NCBI RefSeq assembly: GCF_003990975.1
Contig: NZ_RZJR01000005.1
Location: forward strand, 251,869-315,868
Length of the DNA: 64,000 bases
Direction of reading: 5' to 3'
DNA from: Cohnella sp. AR92
GTDB lineage: Bacteria; Bacillota; Bacilli; Paenibacillales; Paenibacillaceae
This document shows positions 42,537 to 51,914 of this stretch, in pieces. Below the pieces are notes generated by a model. It made no database searches. It had not been told where the DNA came from and saw nothing but the letters and a program-made list of their open reading frames with translations. Within the stretch, counting starts at the first letter, position 1; every line of letters starts with the position of its first letter. A program made the translations under genes and the position numbers.

Positions 42537-45076
42537 AGGGCTATGGCGCACTCGCCGGGCGCTACCTGAAGCAGCAGCGCAAGCGTTCGATTCTGACGAT
42601 TATCGGCATCATTCTATCGGTCGCTCTGATCAGCGCCATCGGCACGATGGGCCAGAGCATGAAGGATAATTTATATGAGCAAGCCGTCTACGATTACGGC
42701 TCTTACCACTTCGCTTATAATAAGGTGGACAGCGGGCTCTACGACGAACTGACGAAGAACGTTCTCGTCGACAAGGTCGGCGTCATGAAGGAGAGCTCGA
42801 AGACGCAGCTCCCGGATTCGATAAAACTGACGCTTAACGAAGCAAATTCGGATGTGTTCCCTCTGACTCCCCTGCACCTGTCTGCCGGGCAGTGGCCAGC
42901 GTCTTCCGACGAAATTCTTGTGGAGGAATGGGTTCTGCCCTACCTTCCGGGAACGCCTAAGCTGGGAGAGTCGACAACGCTGAAGGGACCGGATGCACAA
43001 CCGCACGAGTACCGCATCTCCGGCACGTTGAAGAATTCCCGGAACAGCCAATTGAACTTCGAGACTGCGGCCTACACGCTGCAGAACGATGTCGGATCTT
43101 CGACAGGCGATCTCAGGCTCTTCGTTACCCTGAAGTCCGGCGTGGATATCAGCAATCATCTCGATTCGTTCCAGAAGCTGAATCCGGAAGGCTTTAATTC
43201 AAACGGCATCGTGCTGTCTTATATGGGAGAGTCGCCGGACGATAACATCAACAAAGTGATGCTGATCATCTTCGGCACTCTGATCGGGCTGGTCGTACTG
43301 TCGACAGCCGCGGTTATCTATAACATCTTCCATATCTCCGTTCTGGAGAGAATCCGCCAGTTCGGGCTGCTCCGGACGCTCGGCGCGACGCCTTCGCAGA
43401 TTCGCGGCCTCGTGTTCCGGGAAGCGACGACGCTGGCGGCAATCGGCATCCCTCTTGGCCTTCTGTGCGGCTGGGGCGTGCTCTGGCTGGTCATCAAGCT
43501 GATGGTCGAGGCCGGGTTCCAGATTCTGGCGATGGAGGAGTTCCATCTAACCTGGCATGCGTGGATTCTGGCAGGCAGCGCGGCCGTCGGCCTGGTCTCC
43601 GTCTATCTCGCTGCTTGGCTGCCCGCCCGCAAGGCGGCATCCGTATCGCCGGTCGACGCGGTTCGCGGCGCGGGGAGCATCGTGCGGGAGACGTACCGCC
43701 GCTTCCGGCTTCCGTCTCCGCTGCAAGCCTTCGGCGTAGGCGGCAACATGGCCGCCAAGAACATCCGCCGGAACCGAAGCAAGTTCCGGATCACGAGCTT
43801 CTCGGTCATCATTAGCGTCACTCTGTTTATCGTGTTCCATTATTTCACGCAAGAGATGTTCACCATGACATCCAGCTCGAACGACGAGGATCGGATCGCT
43901 TTCTCGGTCACGAGAATGTCTCAGCCGGATATGGATAACGCGAAGCCTGCCGACTTCCTGACGGAAGATCAGATCAAGAAGATCGAGAACATCGCCGGGG
44001 TGCGGGGAGTTTACGGCAGATATGATACCCCAGGCTTCTATGCCTGGGTTCCCCCGAAGAAAGTCAGCTCGGAATTCCTGCGAATCTCCGGGATTCAATA
44101 CCTGGAGACGACCCGGGACGGGGTCACTTACGACATGATCTACTCTTCCCTGTCGAAGTACGACGATGCCCGCCTGAGAGAAGCAGCCAATTATCTCGTT
44201 GACGGCACGGCGGATCCGGAGAAGCTGAAGGCGATGAACGGGGTTCTGCTCGTTCAGGCGGTCAAGCCTCAAGATCCCAATACGGGCAAAAGAACGCTGC
44301 TGGATATGACCGACTACAAAGTCGGAGATAAGCTGCTTGTCGACATGAGCGGCAATCCGGACGGGAACGTTGCTTCGGCCGAGACGCGGGAAGTCACGAT
44401 CGGCGGCATTCTGTCCCAGTCTCCCTTCGGCTCCATGTACCAGGAAACGAGCTATCGGGTGATGGCGCCCGATACCGTATTCGACGAATTGGCCGGCTTG
44501 ACCGACAAGAACAATCCGATAAGTTCGACACGGAACGGCATCGACGTCGCGATGAAGGACGGAGCGGACAGCGGTCCCGTCCGCGAAGCGCTGGAGCAGC
44601 TGGTGAACAGCACTCCGGGGTCCTATCTGGTCGATACGGCTGCGGAGCAGAAGGAACAGCGCCAGTTCAACCTTCAGATGATGATCTTTATCTACGGCTT
44701 CTTGACCGTCATCGGGGTGATCGGAAGCTTGAATATCATTAACACGATTCAGACGAACCTGCTTCTGCGCAGGCGCGAATTCGGCTTGCTTCAAGCCGTC
44801 GGAATGACGATGGGACAGTTGAAAAGGATGGCGACGCTGGAGGGAGTCTGGTTCGGATTGCTCGGAAGCATCTGGGGGCTCATTCTCGGTATCGGCTTCA
44901 GCTACTTCCTGTTCATCGAGCTCACGAACGTGCAAGGAATGCCGTTCCGCTTCCCGTGGTCCGGCTCGCTGATCGCATGCGGGGCAGCCTTCGCCGTCGG
45001 CCTGTTCGCCGTGCAGGGTCCGCTGCGCCGCGTTGCCAAGACCAACCTGATCGATTCGCTTCGCGAAGAGAATTAA
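42533..45076 (+). CDS. ABC transporter permease with two FtsX domains
   Basis: The protein has 847 residues. A first membrane helix (SILTIIGIILSVALISAIGTM) is followed by a ~200-residue outside domain. Then comes an FtsX triple helix (MLIIFGTLIGLVVLSTAAVI, LAAIGIPLGLLCGWGVLWLV, WILAGSAAVGLVSVYLAAWL). This plan repeats, with a second helix at ~residue 430, another large outside domain and the final FtsX set. Such permeases do not move substrates across the inner membrane alone but act as mechanical or flippase-like partners of MacB/LolD ATPases. The substrate is unknown. Confidence 0.9.
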   Translation: MKGYGALAGRYLKQQRKRSILTIIGIILSVALISAIGTMGQSMKDNLYEQAVYDYGSYHFAYNKVDSGLYDELTKNVLVDKVGVMKESSKTQLPDSIKLTLNEANSDVFPLTPLHLSAGQWPASSDEILVEEWVLPYLPGTPKLGESTTLKGPDAQPHEYRISGTLKNSRNSQLNFETAAYTLQNDVGSSTGDLRLFVTLKSGVDISNHLDSFQKLNPEGFNSNGIVLSYMGESPDDNINKVMLIIFGTLIGLVVLSTAAVIYNIFHISVLERIRQFGLLRTLGATPSQIRGLVFREATTLAAIGIPLGLLCGWGVLWLVIKLMVEAGFQILAMEEFHLTWHAWILAGSAAVGLVSVYLAAWLPARKAASVSPVDAVRGAGSIVRETYRRFRLPSPLQAFGVGGNMAAKNIRRNRSKFRITSFSVIISVTLFIVFHYFTQEMFTMTSSSNDEDRIAFSVTRMSQPDMDNAKPADFLTEDQIKKIENIAGVRGVYGRYDTPGFYAWVPPKKVSSEFLRISGIQYLETTRDGVTYDMIYSSLSKYDDARLREAANYLVDGTADPEKLKAMNGVLLVQAVKPQDPNTGKRTLLDMTDYKVGDKLLVDMSGNPDGNVASAETREVTIGGILSQSPFGSMYQETSYRVMAPDTVFDELAGLTDKNNPISSTRNGIDVAMKDGADSGPVREALEQLVNSTPGSYLVDTAAEQKEQRQFNLQMMIFIYGFLTVIGVIGSLNIINTIQTNLLLRRREFGLLQAVGMTMGQLKRMATLEGVWFGLLGSIWGLILGIGFSYFLFIELTNVQGMPFRFPWSGSLIACGAAFAVGLFAVQGPLRRVAKTNLIDSLREEN

Positions 45077-45100
45077 GAATAAGCCTAAGCCGAATCCGAA

Positions 45101-46147
45101 TTACTCGATTCGGCCGGGCGCCGGGCCGCAGGAGTCTCTCGAGATCCATTCCGTAGGCAGCACGACCCGCTTCGGCAGCTCGGAAATCGAATCCGTCTCC
45201 TCGGCAATAAGCCGGTCGAGAAGCATGACCGCCTCGTAGCCCATCCGCGGCATATCCTGCCGAATGGTCGTCAGCGCGGGCCGCACGCTTCTCGCCGCTT
45301 CGATGTCGTCGAAGCCGACGACGGACACGTCCTCCGGGATGGAGAGGCCTCTCTCCTCGGCGGCCTCCATGGCGCCGAAGGCGCTCATATCGGAGCAGCA
45401 GACGACCGCGGTCGGACGCTCCTCCAGAGAGAGGAGCCGATGCATCGCTTCGTAGCCGCTCTCGCGAGTGAAGTCTTCCCCCGCCCGGTATTCGGAACGT
45501 TCGCTCAGGCCGTTCTCCAAGAGGCCCTGACGGAAGCCCTGCTTCCGCAGCTTCTCGACATACGAATCCGCAAGTCCCGCGATATAAGCGATCCGCCGAT
45601 GGCCCAAGGCATGCAGATGCCGGACGGCCTCGCGGGTCGCTTGCGCGTTATCGGAGGTTACCATGCCGATTCGGCTTGCTTGAATGTCAAGGTCGATGAA
45701 CACCGCGGGAAGATCGGAATCGATCAGCTCGACGAAGTCCCTGTCCGTATCCTGGAACCCGAACACGAGCACGCCTTCCACGTTGCGGGTCCGACAATGG
45801 CGAACCAGGCTGTACTCCGGGTTGATGTGGGCTTGGGACAGATAGATAAGGTCATAGCCCTTCTCCTGCAGAGCCCGGTCGATCCCGCCGAGCAGGCTTC
45901 CGAAGAAGGGGTGCGTCAGGCCCGTCGTCAGAGAGACGCCCAGCGTCATCGACCGCTGGCCGACAAGCGCCCGCGCCGCCGCGTTCGGCTCATACCGCAG
46001 CTCGTTCGCGATCCGCAGCACCTTCGCTCTCGTCGCGTCGCTGACCGAAGAATATCCGTTAAGCGCCTTGGATACGGTGGAGACCGATACCCCCGCAGCC
46101 TTGGCTATATCTCGTATATTAGCCGACATGTTCGTACCGACCGCCAT
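45101..46147 (-). CDS. LacI-family transcriptional regulator
   Basis: The protein has 348 residues from ATG 46147; an internal ATG at 46129 (MSANIRDIAKAAGV) is an alternative, and neither has a strong ribosome site. The headpiece ANIRDIAKAAGVSVSTVSKALNGYSSVSDATRAKVL is followed by a periplasmic-binding-protein fold (MTLGVSLTTGLTHPFFGSLLGG, VVGFDDIEAARSVRPALTTIRQDM). It probably senses a sugar, but no sugar genes are adjacent on its strand; its targets are unclear. Confidence 0.9.
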   Translation of the reverse strand: MAVGTNMSANIRDIAKAAGVSVSTVSKALNGYSSVSDATRAKVLRIANELRYEPNAAARALVGQRSMTLGVSLTTGLTHPFFGSLLGGIDRALQEKGYDLIYLSQAHINPEYSLVRHCRTRNVEGVLVFGFQDTDRDFVELIDSDLPAVFIDLDIQASRIGMVTSDNAQATREAVRHLHALGHRRIAYIAGLADSYVEKLRKQGFRQGLLENGLSERSEYRAGEDFTRESGYEAMHRLLSLEERPTAVVCCSDMSAFGAMEAAEERGLSIPEDVSVVGFDDIEAARSVRPALTTIRQDMPRMGYEAVMLLDRLIAEETDSISELPKRVVLPTEWISRDSCGPAPGRIE

Positions 46148-46281
46148 TCCGCCGCTGGATTCCAGCGTCTCTATTTGATACTAAAATACCCTTAATAGCG
46201 CGGCTTGGCAATCGCCGCCTGAATATCCGGCCCTTGGCGCGGGAAACTACAACCGAATACACCTAACAAGGAGGACTGTAT

Positions 46282-46725
46282 ATGGCCCTCGTGCCTTACG
46301 AACCGTTCCGCCGTCTGGATTCCTTCCGCCGGGAATGGGACCGGTTCTTCTCCGACGAGCAATCCCTGACCAAGCACGGCACCCTTCTCGGACTCGGGCA
46401 TATGACGATCGACGTTCACGAGACCGACGCCGAGGTCGTCGCGACCTGCGACATTCCAGGCCTGGAGAAGAAGGAAGACGTCGATATCGAGGTCGAGAAC
46501 AATCTCTTAACGATTAGCGGCATGGTCAACCGCAAACAGGAAGTGAAGGAAGACCGCATGCATCGGCAGGAACGCTTCTACGGCCGGTTCCACCGTTCGA
46601 TCTCGCTGCCCTCCAACGTCACTTCCGAGGGGATTCAAGCGAGCTACAGGAACGGAGTGCTGGAGGTTCGCATGCCGAAGCAGAAAGGCGACTCCAGGAA
46701 ACGAATCGACGTCCAGTTCCATTAG
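46282..46725 (+). CDS. Hsp20 small heat-shock protein
   Basis: The protein has 147 residues; AAGGAGGA precedes ATG 46282. The N-terminus YEPFRRLDSFRREWDRFF is typical. The alpha-crystallin domain covers ~residues 42-130, with VVATCDIPGLEKKEDVDIEVENN and YRNGVLEVRMPKQ. The C-terminal I-x-I/V anchor is seen only weakly (RIDVQFH). These ATP-independent chaperones hold unfolding proteins. It is a single gene. Confidence 0.93.
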   Translation: MALVPYEPFRRLDSFRREWDRFFSDEQSLTKHGTLLGLGHMTIDVHETDAEVVATCDIPGLEKKEDVDIEVENNLLTISGMVNRKQEVKEDRMHRQERFYGRFHRSISLPSNVTSEGIQASYRNGVLEVRMPKQKGDSRKRIDVQFH

Positions 46726-46740
46726 AGGCGAAGCCTAACG

Positions 46741-46784
46741 AACGCCGCGATCTCGAGCCGGCGACGGCTCCGATTCGCGGCGTT
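46741..46784 (+). terminator. Possible terminator after hsp20
   Basis: AACGCCGCGA pairs with TCGCGGCGTT around an inner GCC/GGC stem. Only a weak T-rich stretch follows. Confidence 0.5.
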
Positions 46785-46936
46785 TGGCGTTTTGTTTCGC
46801 TTATTCGATCGCGACGGTGATGAATCCGGAGATCAATGTGAAAATGATAAGAAAGACTTCACCTCCTCACCTCTTTGACTCCTCGACTTTTCGACTCATC
46901 CCCTCCGCGCCTTTTCGACTCTGCGCCTCTTCGCTG

Positions 46937-47122
46937 CTCTAACGGAACCCACAGCTCTTATTTGCCCGATAAACTCGCAATTCGAAATTTAACGGAACTC
47001 AGCGCCCTTATTTCGCCCCAAACGGCCGATTTTTCCCCGTTTTCTCGAAAATAACGTCTCCTGGTTCCGTTAGAGTTTAACAACCTGTTTTTGAGCTGAA
47101 ATAACGTCTCTCCGTTCCGTTA
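46937..47122. repeat. Inverted set of four TAACGGAAC repeats, locus 2
   Basis: Forward units at 46937-46970 and 46989-47019 (TAACGGAACTCAGCGCCCTTA) and reversed units at 47048-47074 and 47098-47122 repeat the plan of the locus at 34246-34429. The rest of the 46726-47293 gap holds pyrimidine-rich sequence (repeated TTTTCGACTC) and no convincing gene. Confidence 0.75.
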
Positions 47123-47293
47123 GCTCCTGTTGGAATGGAAAGCAGTGGGGCCGCTCGAATCTAGGAGGCAAGGCCTCTCCCATTTTCACAATCCGATTGC
47201 CTATCAAACTTATGAACCTTTCAGATTGGTTTAATCTCCGCTTTAGGATCGGACTCCATAATAAAGCCATCGCAAGCAAGGAGGAGGATCCGA

Positions 47294-48430
47294 ATGAACG
47301 AGAACAACATGGAAAAAGTCGATATAGAGAGCTCCAAGGAGCCGGTCACCGTCTATCGCTATGATTCTTCCAACAATATCGCTAGAATGCAATCTTCCTA
47401 CGAGGAACAGCTGAACGCCATGGAGCCGCCTAGCTCTGCCGGAAGCGGCGATGGCGGGAACGGAGGAAACGGGAAGCGCGGCAATCGGCCGGATCGCCCG
47501 AAAGGACCTTCGGCGAAGTCGATGGTCGCATCCTTCCTAGTCGGGGCGCTGGTCGTAGGCGGACTCAGCTTCATGTCCGACAAGCTCAACCTATTCAGCG
47601 GAGGCACGGCCGCCTCCGTCGAATCGTCGGCCTCGGGAGGCCATTCCTATTCCGACGTTGCCGGATTGACGACGGCCTCGGTCGCCGCCAACGTCGACGA
47701 GAAGATCTCTTCGGTGTTCGACGAGGCGAATCCCGCGGTCGTCGAGATCGAGAATTACGGGATCGAGAGCCAGTCGACGAGCTCGCAGCTCTTTGGAGGC
47801 TTCGGAGGCTTCGGTGAGCGGATGGATGATCCGAGGCAGCAATCCCAGCAACAGCAGAACCAAGACCCCGTATTGATGGGGACGGGGACCGGCTTCTTCT
47901 TCAACGAGGATGGCTATATCCTGACGAACGAGCACGTGATTGCGGACGCGACGGAGCTGAAGGTCAAGGTTCCCGGCTATGACGAGCCGCTCGACGCGAC
48001 GGTGGTGAACTCCGACGCGGATCTCGACCTGGCGGTCCTGAAAGTGACAAGCCCGGACGGCAAGAAGTTCCCGGCGCTGAAGATCGGCGATTCCGACCAA
48101 GCGAATATCGGTGACTGGGTCGTCGCCATCGGCAATCCCTACGGCTTGGATCACACCATGACCGTCGGCGTGCTCAGCGCCAAGGAGCGGCCGATCACGA
48201 TTACGGGAGAGGACGGAACGGAGCATAAATACGAGCATCTGCTGCAGACGGACGCTTCGATCAACCCCGGCAACTCCGGCGGGCCTCTGCTGAACACGCG
48301 GGGAGAAGTCATCGGGGTCAACACGGCCGTCAACGCGGAGGCGCAGGGCATCGGCTTCGCCATTCCGGCTTCTACCATCCAAGATGCGCTGACCGAGCTG
48401 ATGGCCGGAACGTCGGCGAAGAGCCTTTAA
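47294..48430 (+). CDS. HtrA/DegP-like membrane-anchored serine protease lacking a PDZ domain
   Basis: The protein has 378 residues. A charged, Gly-rich cytoplasmic N-terminus leads to one membrane helix (~residues 77-96), a Ser/Gly linker, then the trypsin-like domain. The triad is His214 (TNEHVI), Asp245 (DLDLAVLKV) and Ser328 (GNSGGPL). HtrA proteins degrade misfolded envelope proteins. Bacillus HtrA/HtrB carry a C-terminal PDZ domain of ~90 residues; here the chain stops ~18 residues after the last protease helix, so PDZ-based regulation is absent. AAGGAGGAGG precedes the start, and a terminator follows. Confidence 0.92.
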   Translation: MNENNMEKVDIESSKEPVTVYRYDSSNNIARMQSSYEEQLNAMEPPSSAGSGDGGNGGNGKRGNRPDRPKGPSAKSMVASFLVGALVVGGLSFMSDKLNLFSGGTAASVESSASGGHSYSDVAGLTTASVAANVDEKISSVFDEANPAVVEIENYGIESQSTSSQLFGGFGGFGERMDDPRQQSQQQQNQDPVLMGTGTGFFFNEDGYILTNEHVIADATELKVKVPGYDEPLDATVVNSDADLDLAVLKVTSPDGKKFPALKIGDSDQANIGDWVVAIGNPYGLDHTMTVGVLSAKERPITITGEDGTEHKYEHLLQTDASINPGNSGGPLLNTRGEVIGVNTAVNAEAQGIGFAIPASTIQDALTELMAGTSAKSL

Positions 48431-48459
48431 GCAACAATCCGAAGCACGAAAGGCGAACG

Positions 48460-48498
48460 GCCCTCGGCTATCCGAATTGGGATAACCGAGGGCTTTTT
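48460..48498 (+). terminator. Terminator of the htrA-like gene
   Basis: GCCCTCGG pairs with CCGAGGGC, with inner TATCC/GGATA, followed by TTTTT. Confidence 0.85.
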
Positions 48499-48594
48499 CA
48501 TGACGAATAGACAGTTCCTCCTTGGGTCGTCCCCCGACTTTTTGTGCAGTTCCTCCAACTTATCCGAGTACCGGCGGCTATAAAAATTTCTCCC

Positions 48595-48709
48595 TTGTCA
48601 ACGTCTCCGTCATCTGCTTATAATAGACACAAAGTTTAATCGCTTTAACTTTTGAACTCAAAAGATTGCGATTTATTTTTTACACCGAAAGTTAAAGCGT
48701 TTTAACTTT
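48595..48709 (+). promoter_or_regulatory. Promoter and two LacI operators of the GH4 sugar operon
   Basis: TTGTCA (48595-48600) and TATAAT (48619-48624) are 18 bases apart. A 22-bp operator (AAAGTTTAA-TCGC-TTTAACTTT) starts at 48631, right at the expected transcription start. A second, with arms AAAGTTAAA and TTTAACTTT around GCGT, lies at 48688-48709. A related site is at 51915 before the LacI gene. Together they suggest tight repression by that protein, possibly with looping. Confidence 0.75.
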
Positions 48710-48731
48710 AGAGGACAGAGGGGGATTGCGA

Positions 48732-49628
48732 TTGAGGGCAACGAGGGAAGGGCGCCGCGAAGGGCGATGGTTCTACTTCTTTATCTCGCCTTGGCTGATC
48801 GGGTTTATCGTGTTCGCATTGTTTCCGGTACTCGCTTCCTTGTATTACAGCTTCACGGAATACGACATCATCCATGCGCCGGAATTTATCGGACTTGGCA
48901 ATTACCGCGAGCTGTTCCAGGACGAATTGTTCTGGACCTCCATCAAGGTCACGCTTAAGTACACGTTTATCAGCGTTCCGCTGACGCTCGCTCTCTCTTT
49001 GTTCTTCGCCATCCTCATCAACATGAAGGTTCCTCTCCGCGGCTTTATCCGGACGGCGATGTATTTTCCCAGCATGATCTCCGGGGTGTCGATGGCGCTG
49101 CTCTGGTTCTGGGTGTTCAATCCGCAAGCCGGCCTGTTCAACTACGTGCTTAGCTGGTTCGGAGTCGACACGATCAACTGGTTCCTCGACGAGAAGTACG
49201 CGATGTGGGCGCTGATCATCATGTCGTTCTGGGGAGTAGGCGGCGGCATGCTGATCTTCCTCGCGGGGCTGCAGGGAGTGCCGGAATCGCTGCTCGAGGC
49301 CGCGAAGCTGGACGGTTCGGGACGGGTGCGGACGTTCTTCAGGATCACGCTGCCGCTCATCTCTCCGGTCTTTCTTTTCCAGCTCATCATCGGGATGATC
49401 GATTCCTTCCAGGTGTTCACCCAGGCCTACACGATCACGCAGGGCGGGCCGAACTACTCTACTTGGTTCTACGTGTACAACATCTACATTAACGCGTTCA
49501 AGAACTTCCGGTACGGCTACGCGTCCGCGATGTCCTGGATTCTGCTGATCGGCGTCCTGGCCATTACGTTCCTCATTATGAAAATGTCGAACCGCTACGT
49601 GCACTACGAAGGAGGGAGCAGCAGATGA
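48732..49628 (+). CDS. Sugar ABC transporter permease (MalF-like)
   Basis: The protein has 298 residues, starting probably at TTG 48732, 7 bases after GAGGGGG; TTG 48726 is in frame but too close to that site. It has six predicted membrane helices, the first being WFYFFISPWLIGFIVFALFPVLASLYYS. The ATPase-contact EAA loop is seen in ESLLEAAKLDGSGRVRTFFRITLP. It is the first permease of a CUT1-type importer. No ATPase gene is in the operon, so a shared MsmX-like ATPase encoded elsewhere is likely. The second permease overlaps by 4 bases. Confidence 0.9.
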   Translation: MRATREGRREGRWFYFFISPWLIGFIVFALFPVLASLYYSFTEYDIIHAPEFIGLGNYRELFQDELFWTSIKVTLKYTFISVPLTLALSLFFAILINMKVPLRGFIRTAMYFPSMISGVSMALLWFWVFNPQAGLFNYVLSWFGVDTINWFLDEKYAMWALIIMSFWGVGGGMLIFLAGLQGVPESLLEAAKLDGSGRVRTFFRITLPLISPVFLFQLIIGMIDSFQVFTQAYTITQGGPNYSTWFYVYNIYINAFKNFRYGYASAMSWILLIGVLAITFLIMKMSNRYVHYEGGSSR

Positions 49629-50506
49629 GCGATCTATCCCTGGCGACGGGCGAGCCGCCCAAGCGCCGCAGGAGGAAAGCGGACATGGCCCAGATCATCG
49701 GCTTTCTGATTCTGCTGGCGGTGACGGCGGCGATGATCATGCCCCTGTGGTTCATGCTCTCGACGTCGCTGAAGTCGACGAAGGAGATGCTCGCCTACCC
49801 GCCCTCCTTCATTCCGAACCGCTTCGAATGGGGCAACTTCAAGGAGCTGTTCGCGAACTCCGAGCTGAAGTTCGGACAGCAGTACTGGAACAGCCTCATC
49901 GTCGCGGGATTGACCGTCGTCGGCACGGTGCTGTCTTCCTCGTTCGTCGCTTTCGGCTTCGCCCGCTACCGGGCGCGCCTGTCGCCTTTCTTGTTCATGC
50001 TGCTGCTCAGCACGCTCATGCTTCCTTACCCGGCGATTATGATCCCGCAATTCCTGCTTTTCACCAAGCTGGGTCTCCACGACTCGCTGCTGCCGCTGAT
50101 TCTACCGAACTTCTTCGCTTCGGCGTATATGGTCTTCCTGTTGAAGCAGTTCTTCTCCAGCCTTCCGAACGAGGTGTACGACGCCGGCCGCATCGACGGC
50201 TGCCGCGAGCTGCGCTTGTTCTGGAACCTGACTCTTCCGCTGTCGGGCCCCGTGCTCGCGACGGTCGCCATCTTCAGCTTCATCTGGAGCTGGAACGACC
50301 TGCTCGCTCCGGTGCTGTATCTCGATTCGCAGGAGAACTTCACGCTGCCGATCGGGATGGCGGCCATGCTTAGCTCCAAGTTCCGAATTGCGCCTTGGAA
50401 CCTGATGATGGCGGCTTCCCTTCTGTCCGTACTGCCGATCGTCGCGCTCTTCGCGGTCGCCCAGCGGCGGTTCGTCCAAGGCATCGTGCTGACCGGCATC
50501 AAGTAA
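49625..50506 (+). CDS. Sugar ABC transporter permease (MalG-like)
   Basis: The protein has 293 residues and overlaps the previous gene (ATGA). It has six membrane helices; the long outside segment after helix 1 (TSLKSTKEMLAYPPSFIPNRFEWGNF) is typical of MalG-like CUT1 subunits. The EAA loop is NEVYDAGRIDGCRELRLFWNLTLP. It works with the first permease and the lipoprotein receptor encoded next. Confidence 0.92.
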   Translation: MSDLSLATGEPPKRRRRKADMAQIIGFLILLAVTAAMIMPLWFMLSTSLKSTKEMLAYPPSFIPNRFEWGNFKELFANSELKFGQQYWNSLIVAGLTVVGTVLSSSFVAFGFARYRARLSPFLFMLLLSTLMLPYPAIMIPQFLLFTKLGLHDSLLPLILPNFFASAYMVFLLKQFFSSLPNEVYDAGRIDGCRELRLFWNLTLPLSGPVLATVAIFSFIWSWNDLLAPVLYLDSQENFTLPIGMAAMLSSKFRIAPWNLMMAASLLSVLPIVALFAVAQRRFVQGIVLTGIK

Positions 50507-50555
50507 GTCTTCTTATAAGCTTGTCGTTATCACCACTACCATAAGGGGGAGAAAC

Positions 50556-51896
50556 ATGAGCAAGAAGCTGGGAAAATTGGCGTTGGCATCGACGGCGGCG
50601 ATCGCGCTTGTCGCGACGGGGTGTTCCAAGGATAACAAGGAAGGCGCGGGGGAGACGGTAACGATCACGCATTACACGATCGATTCGCCGGACCGCACCT
50701 TCGTGGAGAAGCTCGTGCCGGAGTTCGAGAAGGCCCACCCGAACATCAAGGTCAAGATCACGAAGGCGCCGTATGAGCAGTTCGACTCCAAGCTCCAGTC
50801 GTCGATCGCGGCGAAGAACGCGCCGGACGTTACGTCCCATTGGGGCTATGGCGGGTTCATGGAATATTATAACAAAGGGATGCTGATGGACCTGACGCCT
50901 TACCTCGGGGACTTCAAGGCTTCGGATTACAACATCCCGGAAGACGTTATGAACATCTATAAGGTCGACGGCAAGACGTACGGCATTCCGCTGAACAGCT
51001 ACGTCACCGTCATGCTCTATAACAAGGATATGTTCGACAAGGCAGGCCTTCCGTATCCGCCGACCGACTACGAGGACAAGAGCTGGACGTTCGACAAGAT
51101 GGTCGAGTACGCGAGGAAAATGACCGTCGATTCGAAGAACCTGGCGGAAGCGCAATACGGGGTCGACTTCGGCTTCGGCGAGCGCGACCAGCGCCCGCAG
51201 TACTTCGGCGCCAACGTCTACTCGGACGATACGTGGACGAACGGCGGCAAGCCGTCCAAGGTCAACTTGAACGAGCCGGCGGTCATCGATGCCTACAAGA
51301 AGATCTACGGCCTTATCTGGGATGAGAAGGTGTCCCCGACCCCGGCGTTCTCCAAGTCGGTCTCCGGGCAATTCGGCGATCCGTTCCTGTCCGGCAAGAT
51401 CGGCATGTCCGTCGTCGGTTCCTGGAGCCTCGCCGCCGCCAGCGACTTCAGCTTCAACGTCGGCGTGGCGGCGGTGCCGCAGGGCCCGAACCCTAACGTG
51501 AGAAGCGTGCTCTACGTCGATCCGCTGTTCGTGCTGAAGGATTCCAAGCATCCGAAGGAAGCGCTCGAGTGGATCAAGTTCCTGATCGCGACGGAGATCC
51601 AGGAGAAGTCGATCGAGCTGAGCGGCGGCAACCCGCCGGTCAACCAAGCGGCCGCGGAGAAGTATTACAGCAACTTCGAAGGCATCGCTCCGGAGCAGCT
51701 GAAGCAGGTGTTCGAAGGCGCTTATAAGTACGGCTTCGAGTCTTACAACCACTTGATCTCCAACTATTCTCAGATCAACGAGCTGTTCATCAACGAGCTC
51801 GCCAGCGTCGAGAACGGAGACAAGAAGGTCGAGGAAGTGCTCCCGGGAATCCAGGAGAAGCTTACGAAGCTGTTGGAGCGCGTGAATAAAGAATAA
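50556..51896 (+). CDS. Extracellular sugar-binding lipoprotein
   Basis: The protein has 446 residues with a lipoprotein signal (MSKKLGKLALASTAAIALVA, then TGC as the lipidated cysteine). The mature part is a bacterial solute-binding domain of the CUT1 type (VTITHYTIDSPDRTFVEKLVPEFEKAHPNIKVK near the start, KIGMSVVGSWSLAAA, FLIATEIQEKSIELSGGNPPVNQAAAEKY). It captures the sugar outside the membrane for the two permeases. The downstream kinase and GH4 enzyme suggest a disaccharide ligand. Confidence 0.93.
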   Translation: MSKKLGKLALASTAAIALVATGCSKDNKEGAGETVTITHYTIDSPDRTFVEKLVPEFEKAHPNIKVKITKAPYEQFDSKLQSSIAAKNAPDVTSHWGYGGFMEYYNKGMLMDLTPYLGDFKASDYNIPEDVMNIYKVDGKTYGIPLNSYVTVMLYNKDMFDKAGLPYPPTDYEDKSWTFDKMVEYARKMTVDSKNLAEAQYGVDFGFGERDQRPQYFGANVYSDDTWTNGGKPSKVNLNEPAVIDAYKKIYGLIWDEKVSPTPAFSKSVSGQFGDPFLSGKIGMSVVGSWSLAAASDFSFNVGVAAVPQGPNPNVRSVLYVDPLFVLKDSKHPKEALEWIKFLIATEIQEKSIELSGGNPPVNQAAAEKYYSNFEGIAPEQLKQVFEGAYKYGFESYNHLISNYSQINELFINELASVENGDKKVEEVLPGIQEKLTKLLERVNKE

Positions 51897-51914
51897 GAGA
51901 TCGGCAGCCCGATG

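Noticed and set aside
45092-45115. CCGAATC/GATTCGG hairpin after the ABC permease gene as a terminator.
   Set aside because: It has a 10-base loop and no T run, and it overlaps the end of the convergent LacI gene.
46806-46870. Minus-strand hydrophobic stretch (VFLIIFTLISGFITVAIE) after GAGGAGGT, resembling a tiny holin-like toxin.
   Set aside because: There is no ATG, GTG or TTG start in that frame between the upstream stop and the hydrophobic part, so it is not reported as a gene.
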